Shown here: piece after piece, positions 27,711 to 36,822 of the stretch
How positions within the stretch are numbered: position 1 is the first letter of the stretch
Layout: the number at the start of each line of letters is the position of its first letter
Assembly: GCF_020071995.1 (NCBI RefSeq)
Contig: NZ_JABWTK010000008.1
Coordinates: 62,001-126,000, forward strand
Direction: 5' to 3'
Origin: Planococcus chinensis
GTDB taxonomy: Bacteria; Bacillota; Bacilli; Bacillales_A; Planococcaceae
Length of the DNA: 64,000 bases
Notes under the pieces: model-generated
The model's input: only the letters and a program-made list of their open reading frames with translations
The model's database searches: none
Told to the model about the DNA's origin: nothing
Position numbers and translations under genes: made by a program

Positions 27711-27784
27711 CTTAAAAATCCTTTCAATTAAATAAAGAGGCAAAGCAGAGAACTGCTTGTACCTCTTTACATTTGTTTATCAAA

Positions 27785-28414
27785 TCAATCTTCAGAAATA
27801 TCCAAGACGCGGAACCCTGATTTTTCAAGTTCCTTCACGAAACGTTCCACATTGTCTTTTTTCTTGATTTTAAGAACGATTCGGCGTACCACTTTATCTG
27901 TTTCATCAAAAGTAACCAATGAAATGACCGCTTCCTTGAACTTCTCAATTATATCACCTAACCGGCCGATGCGCCCTTCCGATTCTACAGAAGTAAACGT
28001 AATGCGCACCCCTTCTTTTTCCATGCCAAATGCACTTTGAAGCTGATTCATAACATCAAAACGCGTTACAATGCCGAGCATTTCCCCGTTTTCGACAACG
28101 GCGATGATCGGAAAATCGTTCAATTCCACAATTGCTTTTTCAAAAACATCATCGAGATGCAAGTAGACGTCCTGGTTGACCATTACATCACCAATTTTTG
28201 TTGTGCTGACAAAATCTTCTTTGGTTTTGCCGGAAAGGAAAAATTCACGGTATACGTGATACCAAGTAAAAATTCCTTTGTATGCAGTGCCTTCCAGTAC
28301 CGGCAGTGCATCGATCGTATGATTTTCAAGCAAATCCAGTCCAATTTGGACCGAATCATCCATTTTAACCGTATGGCATTTTTCTCTTTTGACCATCACA
28401 CTTTTTACAAACAT
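27785..28414 (-). CDS. AcuB-like CBS-CBS-ACT regulatory protein
   Basis: A 209-residue soluble protein with two CBS domains (about 1-55 and 70-130) and a C-terminal ACT-like domain (about 135-205, starting VRITFTSVESEGRIG). This is the domain order of AcuB, a protein encoded in the acetoin-utilisation cluster of B. subtilis. Such domains sense adenine nucleotides and small molecules. Whether it acts on acetoin metabolism is not shown; an acetoin-dehydrogenase-type complex is encoded in this window at 59-64 kb but far away. ATG at 28414 follows GAGGTGAA. Confidence 0.7.
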   Translation of the reverse strand: MFVKSVMVKREKCHTVKMDDSVQIGLDLLENHTIDALPVLEGTAYKGIFTWYHVYREFFLSGKTKEDFVSTTKIGDVMVNQDVYLHLDDVFEKAIVELNDFPIIAVVENGEMLGIVTRFDVMNQLQSAFGMEKEGVRITFTSVESEGRIGRLGDIIEKFKEAVISLVTFDETDKVVRRIVLKIKKKDNVERFVKELEKSGFRVLDISED

Positions 28415-28482
28415 CCAATTCACCTCTGCCTTTTCTCAGCTTATCAGTAATTATTTCGCCGCCACCATTGCCTTTCCCTCTT

Positions 28483-29310
28483 TTATGGCAAAATTAACGT
28501 CCGGCCGACGGTTAATTCATTCGAGGATAATCCGTTCGCCTGCTTGATCTTCGCAACGCCTGCATTGGCTCCGGCCGCGCCGTATGTGTTAACGGCAATA
28601 CGGTAAAGTGTCTCGCCCGGCTGCACCACATGAGTTTTACCGGACGCATTTTTCTTTTCCTCGGCCTCTTTTTCTGCTTTGGCTTTTGCTTCCGCCTCTG
28701 CTTTCGCCTTAGCTTCTGCTTCAGCTCTTGCTTTTGCCTCGGCTTCTGCTTTCGCTTTTTCCTCGGCTTGGGCTTTGGCCTGAGCTTCTGCCTGGGCTTG
28801 GGCTTTGGCCTGAGCTTCTGCCTGGGCTTTGGCTTTGGCCTCGGCTTCTGCTTTCGCTTTTGATTCGGCTTCAGCCTTTGCCTTCGCGTCGGCTTCTGCT
28901 TTCGCTTTTGCAGCTGCTTCTTTTTCAGCTTTTTCTTTTTCAGCAGCAGCTTTATCTGCTGCTTCTTTCGCTTGTTTTTCTTCTTTCTTCTTGTCTTCCT
29001 CTGCATCAGCAAGCACACCCGCGTTATCAGACGGTGAAGGATTTGTATCCAGGGTGACTTGATCGTTCACGGCGCTGGTTGTCAATGTGTCATCTGGCTC
29101 ATACAAAACGGCCAAGTATATAAGAAGTGCTACAGGGAGTAAAATGAACATGAAAAATAAGGCAGGCAGCAGTACATTCTTTCGTTTCTTCGGCTTCTTT
29201 TTGACCGTATTCGCTTTCCGGTAAGCCTTTCTCGAAGCTGCTGTACTGCTTTGAATGGCAATTTCCTGGCGTCCTTTTTCAATTGCTTCACGATAATTTT
29301 GTTTTCCCAT
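28483..29310 (-). CDS. ypbE: LysM-domain membrane protein YpbE with Ala/Lys/Glu-rich repeat
   Basis: A 275-residue protein: cytoplasmic basic N-terminus (about 1-48), one membrane helix (about 49-68), a long extracytoplasmic stalk, and a C-terminal LysM domain (about 226-275, starting THVVQPGETLYRIA) that should bind peptidoglycan. The stalk (about 105-220) is a low-complexity run of K-A-E/Q-A-E-A units predicted to be a long charged helix. This repeat makes all other frames open over about 300 bases, which creates false ORFs. Position between recQ and ypbG fits ypbE. Confidence 0.85.
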   Translation of the reverse strand: MGKQNYREAIEKGRQEIAIQSSTAASRKAYRKANTVKKKPKKRKNVLLPALFFMFILLPVALLIYLAVLYEPDDTLTTSAVNDQVTLDTNPSPSDNAGVLADAEEDKKKEEKQAKEAADKAAAEKEKAEKEAAAKAKAEADAKAKAEAESKAKAEAEAKAKAQAEAQAKAQAQAEAQAKAQAEEKAKAEAEAKARAEAEAKAKAEAEAKAKAEKEAEEKKNASGKTHVVQPGETLYRIAVNTYGAAGANAGVAKIKQANGLSSNELTVGRTLILP

Positions 29311-29393
29311 AGTCGACTACCCCTATCTGCTCTAATAATTCCATTATGCAGAAAAATTCCCTTTTTGTAAATGTCATTTTCCGAAAATTGTCA

Positions 29394-30818
29394 TTAAGGC
29401 AATAGTGCATTTAGACGATTTTGCCAGCTCTCAAGTACTACTTTCTGCGCTTTCTCCTGGCGCTTCCCAAATACACTGTAATCAATGCCGTCATTCACGC
29501 AGCAATTCTCAGGCTTTCCTTTCAAGTGCTGGTCAAAGCATTCGATGATATATTCCCGGATGCAGCTTTTGAGATTGACCAATTTTCTCATTTTATCCAC
29601 TTGTTTGATTTTTTCCCTTTGAAGAAATTCCATTTGCTGCAAGGTTTCAGATTCGCTCAACCGGCTCAGCCAATAATTAATGACGCGCAATGCAGTTTCT
29701 CTCACAATGCCGTCAGCCACCAATTGTTCCGCTCCGGCTGGATGGGAAGCGACTTGCTGGATTTCATGCCGGGTCGGCAATTCATCCATGACAAGGCTTT
29801 GCAGCAAGCCTTCATCGCCTTCTGCATAAAGCAAAGTGGCAAGCGCTGCCTCACCGTCACGTCCCGCTCTTCCGACTTCCTGGACATACCCTTCAACAGA
29901 AGTCGGCAATTGAAAATGCACGACGTGCCGGATGTTTGAAATATGGACGCCCATGCCGAATGCATTGGTCGAACAGACCCAATCCAATTCGCCGTTCTGG
30001 AATTGCTGCTGCACAAAAACGCGGTCTTGGTGTTCCATTCCCCCGTGGTAATAGGAAGCGGAAATGCCTTGATCCATCAAAATAGCAGCAAGTTCCTGCG
30101 ATTTCCTCCGTGTTCCGGCATAAATGATTCCCGGGCCTTCACTGTCACGGACAAATGAAGTGAGCCATTCCAGCTTCTGCCGGGAATCATCGAATTTCTT
30201 TATGTCATAGACAATATTTTTCCGGTCCATCGAATGCTTATAAATAAAAGGCTCATCAAGCTTTAAATAAGTTTTGATTTCCTGGGTCACTTTTTCTGTC
30301 GCTGTAGCGGTCAGTGCCAGCACCTGAGGAAACTTCAGAATCGGAAGGATTTCCGCAATACGGAGATAATCCGGCCGAAAATCGAATCCCCACTGCGAAA
30401 TGCAATGCGCTTCATCCGCAACCAGCAACGAAACATGTATTTTTTCCAGTTGTTTTTTGACAAAAGGCTGAACCAGCATCTCCGGGGAAATAAAAATAAA
30501 ACGGTAATTGCCAAGCGTCTGCCAAATTTTCTCCCTTTCCTGAGGCTTCAAAAAGGAATTGATGGCCACTACGGACTTCTCTCCCATTTTTTTCAGCTGG
30601 GCAACCTGGTCCTGCATCAGCGACAGCAACGGCGAGACGACCAGGACGGTGCCCGGCAGGATATGTGCAGGCAGCTGGTAGCACATGGACTTGCCCATGC
30701 CGGTCGGCAGGAGCGCAACCACGTCCTTGCCTTTTATGACTTGTTCAATTACCTCCCGCTGTCCGGGCCGGAATGAAGCAAAGCCGTAGGCGGAAAAAAG
30801 CACTTCCTCTAATTTCAT
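29394..30818 (-). CDS. recQ: ATP-dependent DNA helicase, short RecQ form
   Basis: 3'-5' DNA helicase for recombination and repair. The 474-residue protein has the Walker A motif GMGKS (40-44), DEAH box (135-138), SAT-type ALTATAT motif, and motif VI QEVGRAGRDG. It lacks the winged-helix and HRDC domains of long RecQ, but keeps a C-terminal cysteine cluster (SCIREYIIECFD and ENCCVND) that may bind zinc. This short form matches RecQ1/YpbC of B. subtilis. Start overlaps the ypbB stop by four bases. Confidence 0.94.
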   Translation of the reverse strand: MKLEEVLFSAYGFASFRPGQREVIEQVIKGKDVVALLPTGMGKSMCYQLPAHILPGTVLVVSPLLSLMQDQVAQLKKMGEKSVVAINSFLKPQEREKIWQTLGNYRFIFISPEMLVQPFVKKQLEKIHVSLLVADEAHCISQWGFDFRPDYLRIAEILPILKFPQVLALTATATEKVTQEIKTYLKLDEPFIYKHSMDRKNIVYDIKKFDDSRQKLEWLTSFVRDSEGPGIIYAGTRRKSQELAAILMDQGISASYYHGGMEHQDRVFVQQQFQNGELDWVCSTNAFGMGVHISNIRHVVHFQLPTSVEGYVQEVGRAGRDGEAALATLLYAEGDEGLLQSLVMDELPTRHEIQQVASHPAGAEQLVADGIVRETALRVINYWLSRLSESETLQQMEFLQREKIKQVDKMRKLVNLKSCIREYIIECFDQHLKGKPENCCVNDGIDYSVFGKRQEKAQKVVLESWQNRLNALLP

Positions 30819-31876
30819 GGCTGGTCCTCCCTTAACGCAAGCGCCAGACGGATTTGAAAATACGTTGCGTCCGGCAGCTCTTCTTTTATATCTCTTAAGC
30901 GCTTTGTGTTTCTTTTTTTGCTGACGTTCACAATTTGTTCATACAGGGCCGAAGGCATGAACGGTGTGAAATTGAAAAAAGGGTCATTCATCGCAAGCTC
31001 CACAAAATGGTCTTCGATGGTGCTGGTTTTCAATTGGCGGATTGTGGCAATTTCATCCAAGGAAAGGCCTCTCTCAAACAACTTCTCTGTCCGTTGGGCC
31101 GATTCTGTCAGGACAGACCGCTGAATGACTTGGTCGAGCAGAGGGGAAAGCATCGGAAATCTGTTTTGCTCCAGCACATTTATCCAGGCATGCAATGCTT
31201 CTACTGACGCTAATTGGACGTCCAGGATATGCAAATCGTGCGTTAAAGCAATCTGTTCCCACGTCATCCCGCTCCATCCAAGGCCCGTTAAACGCTGCAT
31301 CAGGATCATTTTCGAGCGTTCATCGACTTCCGCTGACTCCAGGCTTTCCAGCATCTCCGCTTTAAAACCCGCGACAGAAGAAGGGTCCCGGAAGTTGATC
31401 TTTTTCAAATAATTCTTGACCCACGCCTGCAGGTCTTCTGCGTTATGTACAGGGTCGAACCGGTTGGTCTTTTGGCTTGTATAAGATAAAGTCTGGACGA
31501 TCAACGACAAGCGATTCAAGAAAACAGCTTCGTTGCCTCTATATTTCCAGCCATTGAGCGTTGATGCCGGCGCTTCCAGGGCCATTGCTTTATCCGTTAA
31601 ATCGATCACTTGATCGTTCGGCTTTAACAGCTGGCGGGCAAATAAATTTCGGATCACTTCATCGTATAGATTTTTTTCCAGATTTGGCATGACCGCGAAA
31701 TAAGGGTGGAGCCGGTAATACCCGACATCCTGGATGGTTTGGCCCGATTTCTTCCCTTTGATCAAATGGTAAGGAGAAGAGATGGTCCGTTCCAAATTTA
31801 TGGCTTTCATAATGGTAATAACGAGCTCCTCGAATAACAAGAGCGGCCCCCCTAGCGTTTTTTGGTTGAAAAACAT
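30815..31876 (-). CDS. ypbB: Helix-turn-helix protein YpbB
   Basis: A 353-residue soluble protein encoded immediately upstream of and coupled with recQ, as in other Bacillales. The C-terminal region (LFERGLSLDEIATIRQLKTS, about 275-295) has the helicase-and-RNase-D-associated HTH pattern found in this family. Its role, possibly helping RecQ, is not established. The ATG at 31876 follows AAAGGTG by six bases and gives the usual length; the GTG at 31885 is inside the ribosome-binding site. Divergent from fer. Confidence 0.85.
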   Translation of the reverse strand: MFFNQKTLGGPLLLFEELVITIMKAINLERTISSPYHLIKGKKSGQTIQDVGYYRLHPYFAVMPNLEKNLYDEVIRNLFARQLLKPNDQVIDLTDKAMALEAPASTLNGWKYRGNEAVFLNRLSLIVQTLSYTSQKTNRFDPVHNAEDLQAWVKNYLKKINFRDPSSVAGFKAEMLESLESAEVDERSKMILMQRLTGLGWSGMTWEQIALTHDLHILDVQLASVEALHAWINVLEQNRFPMLSPLLDQVIQRSVLTESAQRTEKLFERGLSLDEIATIRQLKTSTIEDHFVELAMNDPFFNFTPFMPSALYEQIVNVSKKRNTKRLRDIKEELPDATYFQIRLALALREDQP

Positions 31877-31915
31877 GGCAAACACCTTTAGAATGAATTA
31901 CGGTAGTATAACTGA

Positions 31916-32200
<285 letters not shown>

Positions 32201-32210
32201 TTTAAACCAT

Positions 32211-32262
32211 TAAAACAGGCGTTCACGAAAGCAAAGATGCTTTCGTGAACGCCTGTTTTGCA
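32211..32262. terminator. Bidirectional terminator between fer and ribU
   Basis: A perfect stem of about 22 bp, AAAACAGGCGTTCACGAAAG with its complement, around a four-base loop. It begins 11 bases after the fer stop and has T-rich flanks on both strands. Confidence 0.9.
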
Positions 32263-32283
32263 TGATAAGCTGTTTTTGCGGAT

Positions 32284-32324
32284 AAAAAAGCTGAGCGGGA
32301 ATTCAATGCTCCCGCTCAGCTCAC
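32284..32324 (-). terminator. Terminator of ribU
   Basis: GCTGAGCGGGA pairs with TCCCGCTCAGC; six U follow on the minus strand. It starts nine bases after the ribU stop at 32332. Confidence 0.88.
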
Positions 32325-32331
32325 TCGTTCT

Positions 32332-32910
32332 TTATTGGTAATAAAGGCGCTGCTTGTCAATCCACTTTTGCATGCTGCTGAACATCAGCAGGACAACGGC
32401 TGTCAATATCAGCCCTTTAATCAAGTTGAATGGTAAGATTCCCAGAACAATTGTGCCGAACAAGGCATTGCCTGTTTCTGCAGGCATGTTCAAGAAATAG
32501 GTGTACATTGGCAAGAACACCAGGTAATTTAATACGCTCATGCCGATCGCCATGGACAATGTCCCGGCAGCCAATCCGAACGCCATGCCTTTTTTAGTGG
32601 CCATTTTACGGTAAATTGCATAGACGGGCATGATAAACAAAATGCTCGTTACAAAGTTGGCCAAGTGGCCGACCGGAACGCCTGTGGGGCTTCCAGCAAA
32701 AAGCCAGTCCAACGCATTTTTGAAAAATGCTACGAGTATTCCTGCAACTGGTCCCATGGTAATGGCAGCAATCAACGCCGGCACATCACTAAAATCGACT
32801 TTCAAGAAAGCAGGTAAAGCTGGCAAAGGGAAATTGAAAAGCATCAAGATAAACGAGATACTGCTCAACATTCCAATGACGATCATCGACTGCAATTTTT
32901 TGTTCTTCAT
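32332..32910 (-). CDS. ribU: Riboflavin transporter RibU (ECF S component)
   Basis: Membrane substrate-binding subunit for riboflavin that joins the energy-coupling-factor module encoded elsewhere. The 192-residue protein has about six membrane segments, with the family features near the N-terminus (MIVIGMLSSISFILML) and ALPAFLKVDFSDVPALIAA near 45-65. It is preceded by an FMN riboswitch with its own terminator, which fixes the substrate assignment. The ATG at 32910 follows AAGGAGAGAGG; upstream in-frame extension runs into the riboswitch leader. Confidence 0.94.
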   Translation of the reverse strand: MKNKKLQSMIVIGMLSSISFILMLFNFPLPALPAFLKVDFSDVPALIAAITMGPVAGILVAFFKNALDWLFAGSPTGVPVGHLANFVTSILFIMPVYAIYRKMATKKGMAFGLAAGTLSMAIGMSVLNYLVFLPMYTYFLNMPAETGNALFGTIVLGILPFNLIKGLILTAVVLLMFSSMQKWIDKQRLYYQ

Positions 32911-32973
32911 ATTCCTCTCTCCTTGTAGTGATTCACCAGAAGAAAGGTTTGGACTATGTGGCCAACTGCACAA

Positions 32974-33004
32974 TAAAACCCTTAAGCAAGTTCACTTAAG
33001 GGAG
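32974..33004 (-). terminator. Attenuator terminator of the ribU FMN riboswitch
   Basis: CCCTTAAG and CTTAAGGG pair around an eight-base loop and are followed on the minus strand by TTTTAT. It lies between the aptamer and the ribU start, so it is the expression platform that stops transcription when FMN is bound. Confidence 0.82.
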
Positions 33005-33060
33005 ACAAGGCACATTTAATAAGCGCTGCGCTTATAAATAAGCAGCACACGTCCGCACCT

Positions 33061-33190
33061 TCACCTTCTCCCATCCAGACTATACTGTCGGCTTTGGAAT
33101 CTCACCAAATCCTGCGTTTTACGGCTCGCGGGCTTATGGACATTTGTCCAATTACCGCCGGTAGGGAATTGCACCCTGCCCCGAAGATGA
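33061..33190 (-). promoter_or_regulatory. FMN riboswitch (RFN element)
   Basis: On the minus strand the conserved RFN blocks occur in order: ATCTTCGGGGCAGGGTGCAA, TTCCCTACCGGCGGT, GCCCGCGAGCC, GGATTTGGTGAGATTCC, and TATAGTCTGGATGGGAGAAG. The closing stem P1 pairs TCATCTTC (33183-33190) with GAAGGTGA (33061-33068). FMN binding would favour the terminator at 32974-33004 and reduce riboflavin import. Confidence 0.97.
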
Positions 33191-33212
33191 ATCGATATTT
33201 TGTTATACCCTA

Positions 33213-33241
33213 ATATTAGTAGAAAACAGACACCTTGTAAA
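33213..33241 (-). promoter_or_regulatory. Sigma-A promoter of ribU
   Basis: TTTACA (33236-33241) and TAATAT (33213-33218) on the minus strand are exactly 17 bases apart. The start point would be about 15 bases ahead of the riboswitch. The promoter lies inside the terminator hairpin of rsiX. Confidence 0.7.
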
Positions 33242-33268
33242 CTAAATTGTTTGCAAAGTGTCTGTTTT
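33223..33268 (-). terminator. Terminator of sigX-rsiX
   Basis: AAAACAGACAC and GTGTCTGTTTT pair, with a further TTG/CAA and AAAC/GTTT stem inside. The stop of rsiX is at 33276. The U-tract is short (four U). Confidence 0.7.
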
Positions 33269-33275
33269 ATTTAAA

Positions 33276-34472
33276 TCATTTTATTGTCCATGGCGTATTG
33301 TTGGTGGCGACCGGCGTTTCCAAGGGCACTGTAAAATCATACCCCAGCCACTGCGGTTGTTCTATATTGGCCAATTGTACTTGCTTGCCATAGGATTTAG
33401 CCGTCATAGCTAAGCTTTCAATCATGCGCTTCGCATCCACTTCTTCCATAGCAGAAAAATCAAAAGGCGATTGAAATTCGATTTGGACCAGATCATCCGT
33501 TTCCGTTATCGAAAAGTCCGTGCCGTCCGGCAGCGTGCTTTTCTGGAAGTCATTCGGCGAATCTTTCATGGCTTGAAATGCTTCTGTAGCCGTTTCGAAA
33601 GGCATGCCATATCCAGGTGCTAAGAAAGTTTCTCCTGCGGCTGTAGTATAGGCATAGAAAGCGACATTTTTCACGTCAGTCACAACCGGCTCCATCGGCC
33701 CGATTTGATCGAACTCCACCGGACTGCCATCTTCATTTAATACCGCTACTTGACCGGCATCCCGGAAAGTTTCCTTCAATGTAGCGGTGTAGACGCCGAT
33801 GCTTGCAGAAGCCAAATCGTATTGATGATCTTTTGGAAGCACATGCTCGGCCCCTTCAGAACCCATGGCAATTTTGCCCACATACGGGTGATATTCATCA
33901 AACCCAAGCGCTTGTTCATCAATCTCGCTTGCGTACTGATTATACAATTCAACGCTATTCGGGTTATCCTTGCCCAAATCCTCCATAATCTGGGAATCAG
34001 GGATCAGGAAAGAAAGCGGAATGACAAATGCGTTTTCAGTAAACCCGATTGTAAAAAGAGTATGCCCTTCCAAGTCTCCTTCGTAGACAGACACTTGGCC
34101 TGAACCGGCATCTTCAGATTCCATAATGGATGTCGCTGCATCACCGGTTGCCGCATTTTCCTCCTGTATCGAACGGTCTTCTGCCGTTTCTGCGGTAGAG
34201 GCTGCAGACTGGTCCGATCCGCTTTCCGTACTTTGTTCGTTTTGGGACGAATCGATGCCGCTTTGGTTTAAAATAGAAGCAACCAATATGCCGATCGTAA
34301 TAAAAGCAAGAGCCGCTACGAGCAAAGGCAGCCATTGTTTCTGGCGCTTGCGGACCGGTTCTTTTTGTGCCAGACGCTGATAAACTTCTTCTTTTGGCCG
34401 GTCATCCCGGATAGCGGGGAAATCGCGCAGCAAATTCTCGATGTGCTCATCATCCCAGTTGTTATGTGGCAT
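33276..34472 (-). CDS. rsiX: Anti-sigma factor RsiX
   Basis: Membrane protein expected to hold SigX inactive. The 398 residues divide into a cytoplasmic N-terminus (about 1-42), one membrane helix (about 43-66, WLPLLVAALAFITIGILVAS), a Ser/Ala/Glu/Asp-rich linker (about 70-130) and a large extracytoplasmic domain. Location directly after an ECF sigma gene and beside resE matches rsiX of B. subtilis. The ATG at 34472 lies inside the end of sigX in another frame, an 11-base overlap that couples translation, and has GGGGGAGAGG upstream. Confidence 0.85.
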   Translation of the reverse strand: MPHNNWDDEHIENLLRDFPAIRDDRPKEEVYQRLAQKEPVRKRQKQWLPLLVAALAFITIGILVASILNQSGIDSSQNEQSTESGSDQSAASTAETAEDRSIQEENAATGDAATSIMESEDAGSGQVSVYEGDLEGHTLFTIGFTENAFVIPLSFLIPDSQIMEDLGKDNPNSVELYNQYASEIDEQALGFDEYHPYVGKIAMGSEGAEHVLPKDHQYDLASASIGVYTATLKETFRDAGQVAVLNEDGSPVEFDQIGPMEPVVTDVKNVAFYAYTTAAGETFLAPGYGMPFETATEAFQAMKDSPNDFQKSTLPDGTDFSITETDDLVQIEFQSPFDFSAMEEVDAKRMIESLAMTAKSYGKQVQLANIEQPQWLGYDFTVPLETPVATNNTPWTIK

Positions 34473-34995
34473 TTGCCTCTCCCCCTTCCCTAGAGGATAA
34501 TTTTTCACGCAGCGCTTTTATGGCACGATGCTGGGTTGTTTTGACTTTTCCTTCACTCCAACCCAACACTTCAGCAGTTTCTGCAATTGATAAGTCCTGG
34601 AAGAAACGCATGATAATGACCATTTTCTGGTCTCCGGTGCATTGATCCAACGTCTTATAGAGCAATATTTTGTCTTCGTTTAAAGAAGCCACTTCTTCCG
34701 GAATGCGTTCTGAGGAAGTCAGTTGCTGGGTTTCCCAATCAAAATGCTCATCTGAATGCTTTTTGCGGACTGCCATTTTGCGGAAATGGTCAATTGCTAC
34801 ATTTTTGGCAATGGAAAAAAGCCAGGTTTTTTCTGAACTCTTTCCTTCAAACCGGTCATAAGCCTTAAAGACCCGAATATAAACTTCGTGCATCAAGTCT
34901 TCCGCTAAGTGCCGGTTTTTCACCAAATAAATGAGAAATTGGAACACATCCTGGTGGTAGTCATCATACAAGCGATGGAAAACGGAGTCATCCAT
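34462..34995 (-). CDS. sigX: ECF RNA polymerase sigma factor SigX
   Basis: A 177-residue group IV sigma factor. Region 2 (about 8-80) contains EDLMHEVYIRVFKAYDRF and TWLFSIAKNVAIDHFRK; region 4 (about 112-165) has the helix-turn-helix LSIAETAEVLGWSEGKVKTTQHRA. Adjacent rsiX and the position beyond resE identify it as SigX, which in B. subtilis controls cell-envelope genes. No auto-regulated promoter could be assigned with confidence. Confidence 0.9.
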   Translation of the reverse strand: MDDSVFHRLYDDYHQDVFQFLIYLVKNRHLAEDLMHEVYIRVFKAYDRFEGKSSEKTWLFSIAKNVAIDHFRKMAVRKKHSDEHFDWETQQLTSSERIPEEVASLNEDKILLYKTLDQCTGDQKMVIIMRFFQDLSIAETAEVLGWSEGKVKTTQHRAIKALREKLSSREGGEANAT

Positions 34996-35040
34996 ACACT
35001 CCCCCCGTTCTATGAATTAGTCGTCTCTGATTACAAAAAG

Positions 35041-36822
35041 TTACATCTTTTTAAGAGGCAGCAGGAAGATGAATGATGTTCCTTCCCCGACCTTGCTCTC
35101 TGCATAGATTTTTCCATCATGCGCATTGATGATGTTGCTGGCAATTGCTAGCCCTAAACCCGTACCGCTTTTGCCGAGCGTTCTCGCTTTGTCTGCTTTA
35201 TAGAAACGTTCAAAAACATATTGCAGGTCTTCTTCGGGGATTCCGACTCCAGTATCATTCACGGAGACCTTGGCATATCCTTGTTGTTGTTCGACTTTGA
35301 CGACCACTTGTCCTCCTGCCGGCGTATGGCGGAGCGCATTGTCAATCAAATTCGTCATTACTTGCTCAATGCGGTCTTCATCGATTTCAGCTGCTGCCCA
35401 GTCGTCCAGCTCGGTTGCGAACGAAAGCTGTATGCCTGATTCTTTGGCGGCCTGGGAGAATTTCAAGCTCATTCTTTCGATTACTTCATTGAATTGTACC
35501 AGTTCTTTATAAAGACGCATATAGCCGGATTCCATGCGGGCAAGATTCAGCAAGTCGGTCACAAGACGGCCCATTCGCCGGGACTCTTCGTAAATGATTT
35601 TTGTCATCTCGCGCCGTTCTTCCTCGGTGGTGCCGACATCATCAAGAAGCGCTTCGCTGTACCCTTGCAGCATCGCAATCGGCGTCCGCAGTTCGTGGGA
35701 GACATTGGCAATAAAATCTTCCCGCAGTTTTTCCAAACGGTGCTGCTCCGTCATATTGTGAAGGACCGCTACCGCTCCCCGGACGGATTCCCCGCTGTAA
35801 AGCGGACTGAACGTGATGGCATAATAAGCGCCTTCCATTTCCAGTTCTTCCTGTATTTCATCTTCGTAGTCAAGCACATGCTCCAGCATATGGATCATTT
35901 CAGAAGGCAGCGGCTCCCCTTTTTCCACGCCCCTTTTCATCAGCCATTGCTGCAGCAGTTTTTCGGCGGGCGGATTGCTTAGCAAAATGGTGCCATCTTG
36001 ATTAAAGGTAATAACCGCATCTGCCATCGATGTCAAAATGCTCGAAAGCTGCTCTTTTTCCTGGTTGATCACTTCAACATGGTGCTTCAGCTGGCGGCCC
36101 ATCTGGTTGAACGCGGTAGCCAGCTGGCCGATTTCATCACTTGAAGTTGCGCGGACTTTTGTATCAAAATTCCCTTTCGCCAATTCAAATGCGCCTTCCC
36201 GCATTTTCCGGAGCGGCGAAGTGATGCGCGTCGATAAAAAGAATGCAAAAAATGTCGTTAAAATAAAGGCGATAAAAGCGGAAAGAAATACAATGTTTGT
36301 GGTCCGCTCCGCTGTGCGGTCCATCACTTCAAGTGATTGATAGATAAACACCGTGCCATGTTCCTGCTCCACGGTTTGCAGCGGGCTGGCAAGCACGATA
36401 TACGACTCCAACGCATCTTCTTCTGTCAATGACGGCAGAAGCATTTCTTTCATGACGGTTTCATCTGTTTCGAACACTTTTTGAAAATCCGGTTCATTCA
36501 AAATTTCTTCCCGCATCTTTTCCCCGTTAATGCCGTTATGGATATAATAGGTGCTTTCATGGGGAGCTTCTGCAATAACCGCGTTTGTTTCCGGCCCCAA
36601 AATGTCATCAATCACCGTCAGCGATATATCCACTTTCCCATGATCGTTAAAAATTGACGCAATCGTATCTGCTTCTTTTGTCAACGTCTCTTCTACTGAT
36701 TCACTGTGATAATTCCCAAGAAACTCCAATAACAGCACGGTCACAATAAAAAGGACAAAGGAAACGAGAAGCAGTATTGTGATCCACAGCTTCCCGACTA
36801 CACTATTCCATATTCTATTCAT
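35041..36822 (-). CDS. resE: Sensor histidine kinase ResE
   Basis: Membrane kinase of the ResDE two-component system, which controls respiration and anaerobic genes. In 593 residues: membrane helix 1 (about 11-33), an extracytoplasmic sensor loop, helix 2 (about 178-198), HAMP (199-250), PAS (about 258-360), HisKA with phospho-acceptor His377 in NVSHELRTP, and an ATPase domain to the end (NxxxNAxRHTP, DTGVGIPEE, GTGLGLAI). The start overlaps the resD stop by eight bases. Confidence 0.95.
   Translation of the reverse strand: MNRIWNSVVGKLWITILLLVSFVLFIVTVLLLEFLGNYHSESVEETLTKEADTIASIFNDHGKVDISLTVIDDILGPETNAVIAEAPHESTYYIHNGINGEKMREEILNEPDFQKVFETDETVMKEMLLPSLTEEDALESYIVLASPLQTVEQEHGTVFIYQSLEVMDRTAERTTNIVFLSAFIAFILTTFFAFFLSTRITSPLRKMREGAFELAKGNFDTKVRATSSDEIGQLATAFNQMGRQLKHHVEVINQEKEQLSSILTSMADAVITFNQDGTILLSNPPAEKLLQQWLMKRGVEKGEPLPSEMIHMLEHVLDYEDEIQEELEMEGAYYAITFSPLYSGESVRGAVAVLHNMTEQHRLEKLREDFIANVSHELRTPIAMLQGYSEALLDDVGTTEEERREMTKIIYEESRRMGRLVTDLLNLARMESGYMRLYKELVQFNEVIERMSLKFSQAAKESGIQLSFATELDDWAAAEIDEDRIEQVMTNLIDNALRHTPAGGQVVVKVEQQQGYAKVSVNDTGVGIPEEDLQYVFERFYKADKARTLGKSGTGLGLAIASNIINAHDGKIYAESKVGEGTSFIFLLPLKKM

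Noticed and set aside
28512..29062. Several overlapping long ORFs of low complexity on both strands
   Set aside because: They are frame shadows of the repetitive stalk of the LysM protein gene; their products are simple lysine/proline, phenylalanine/cysteine or alanine runs.
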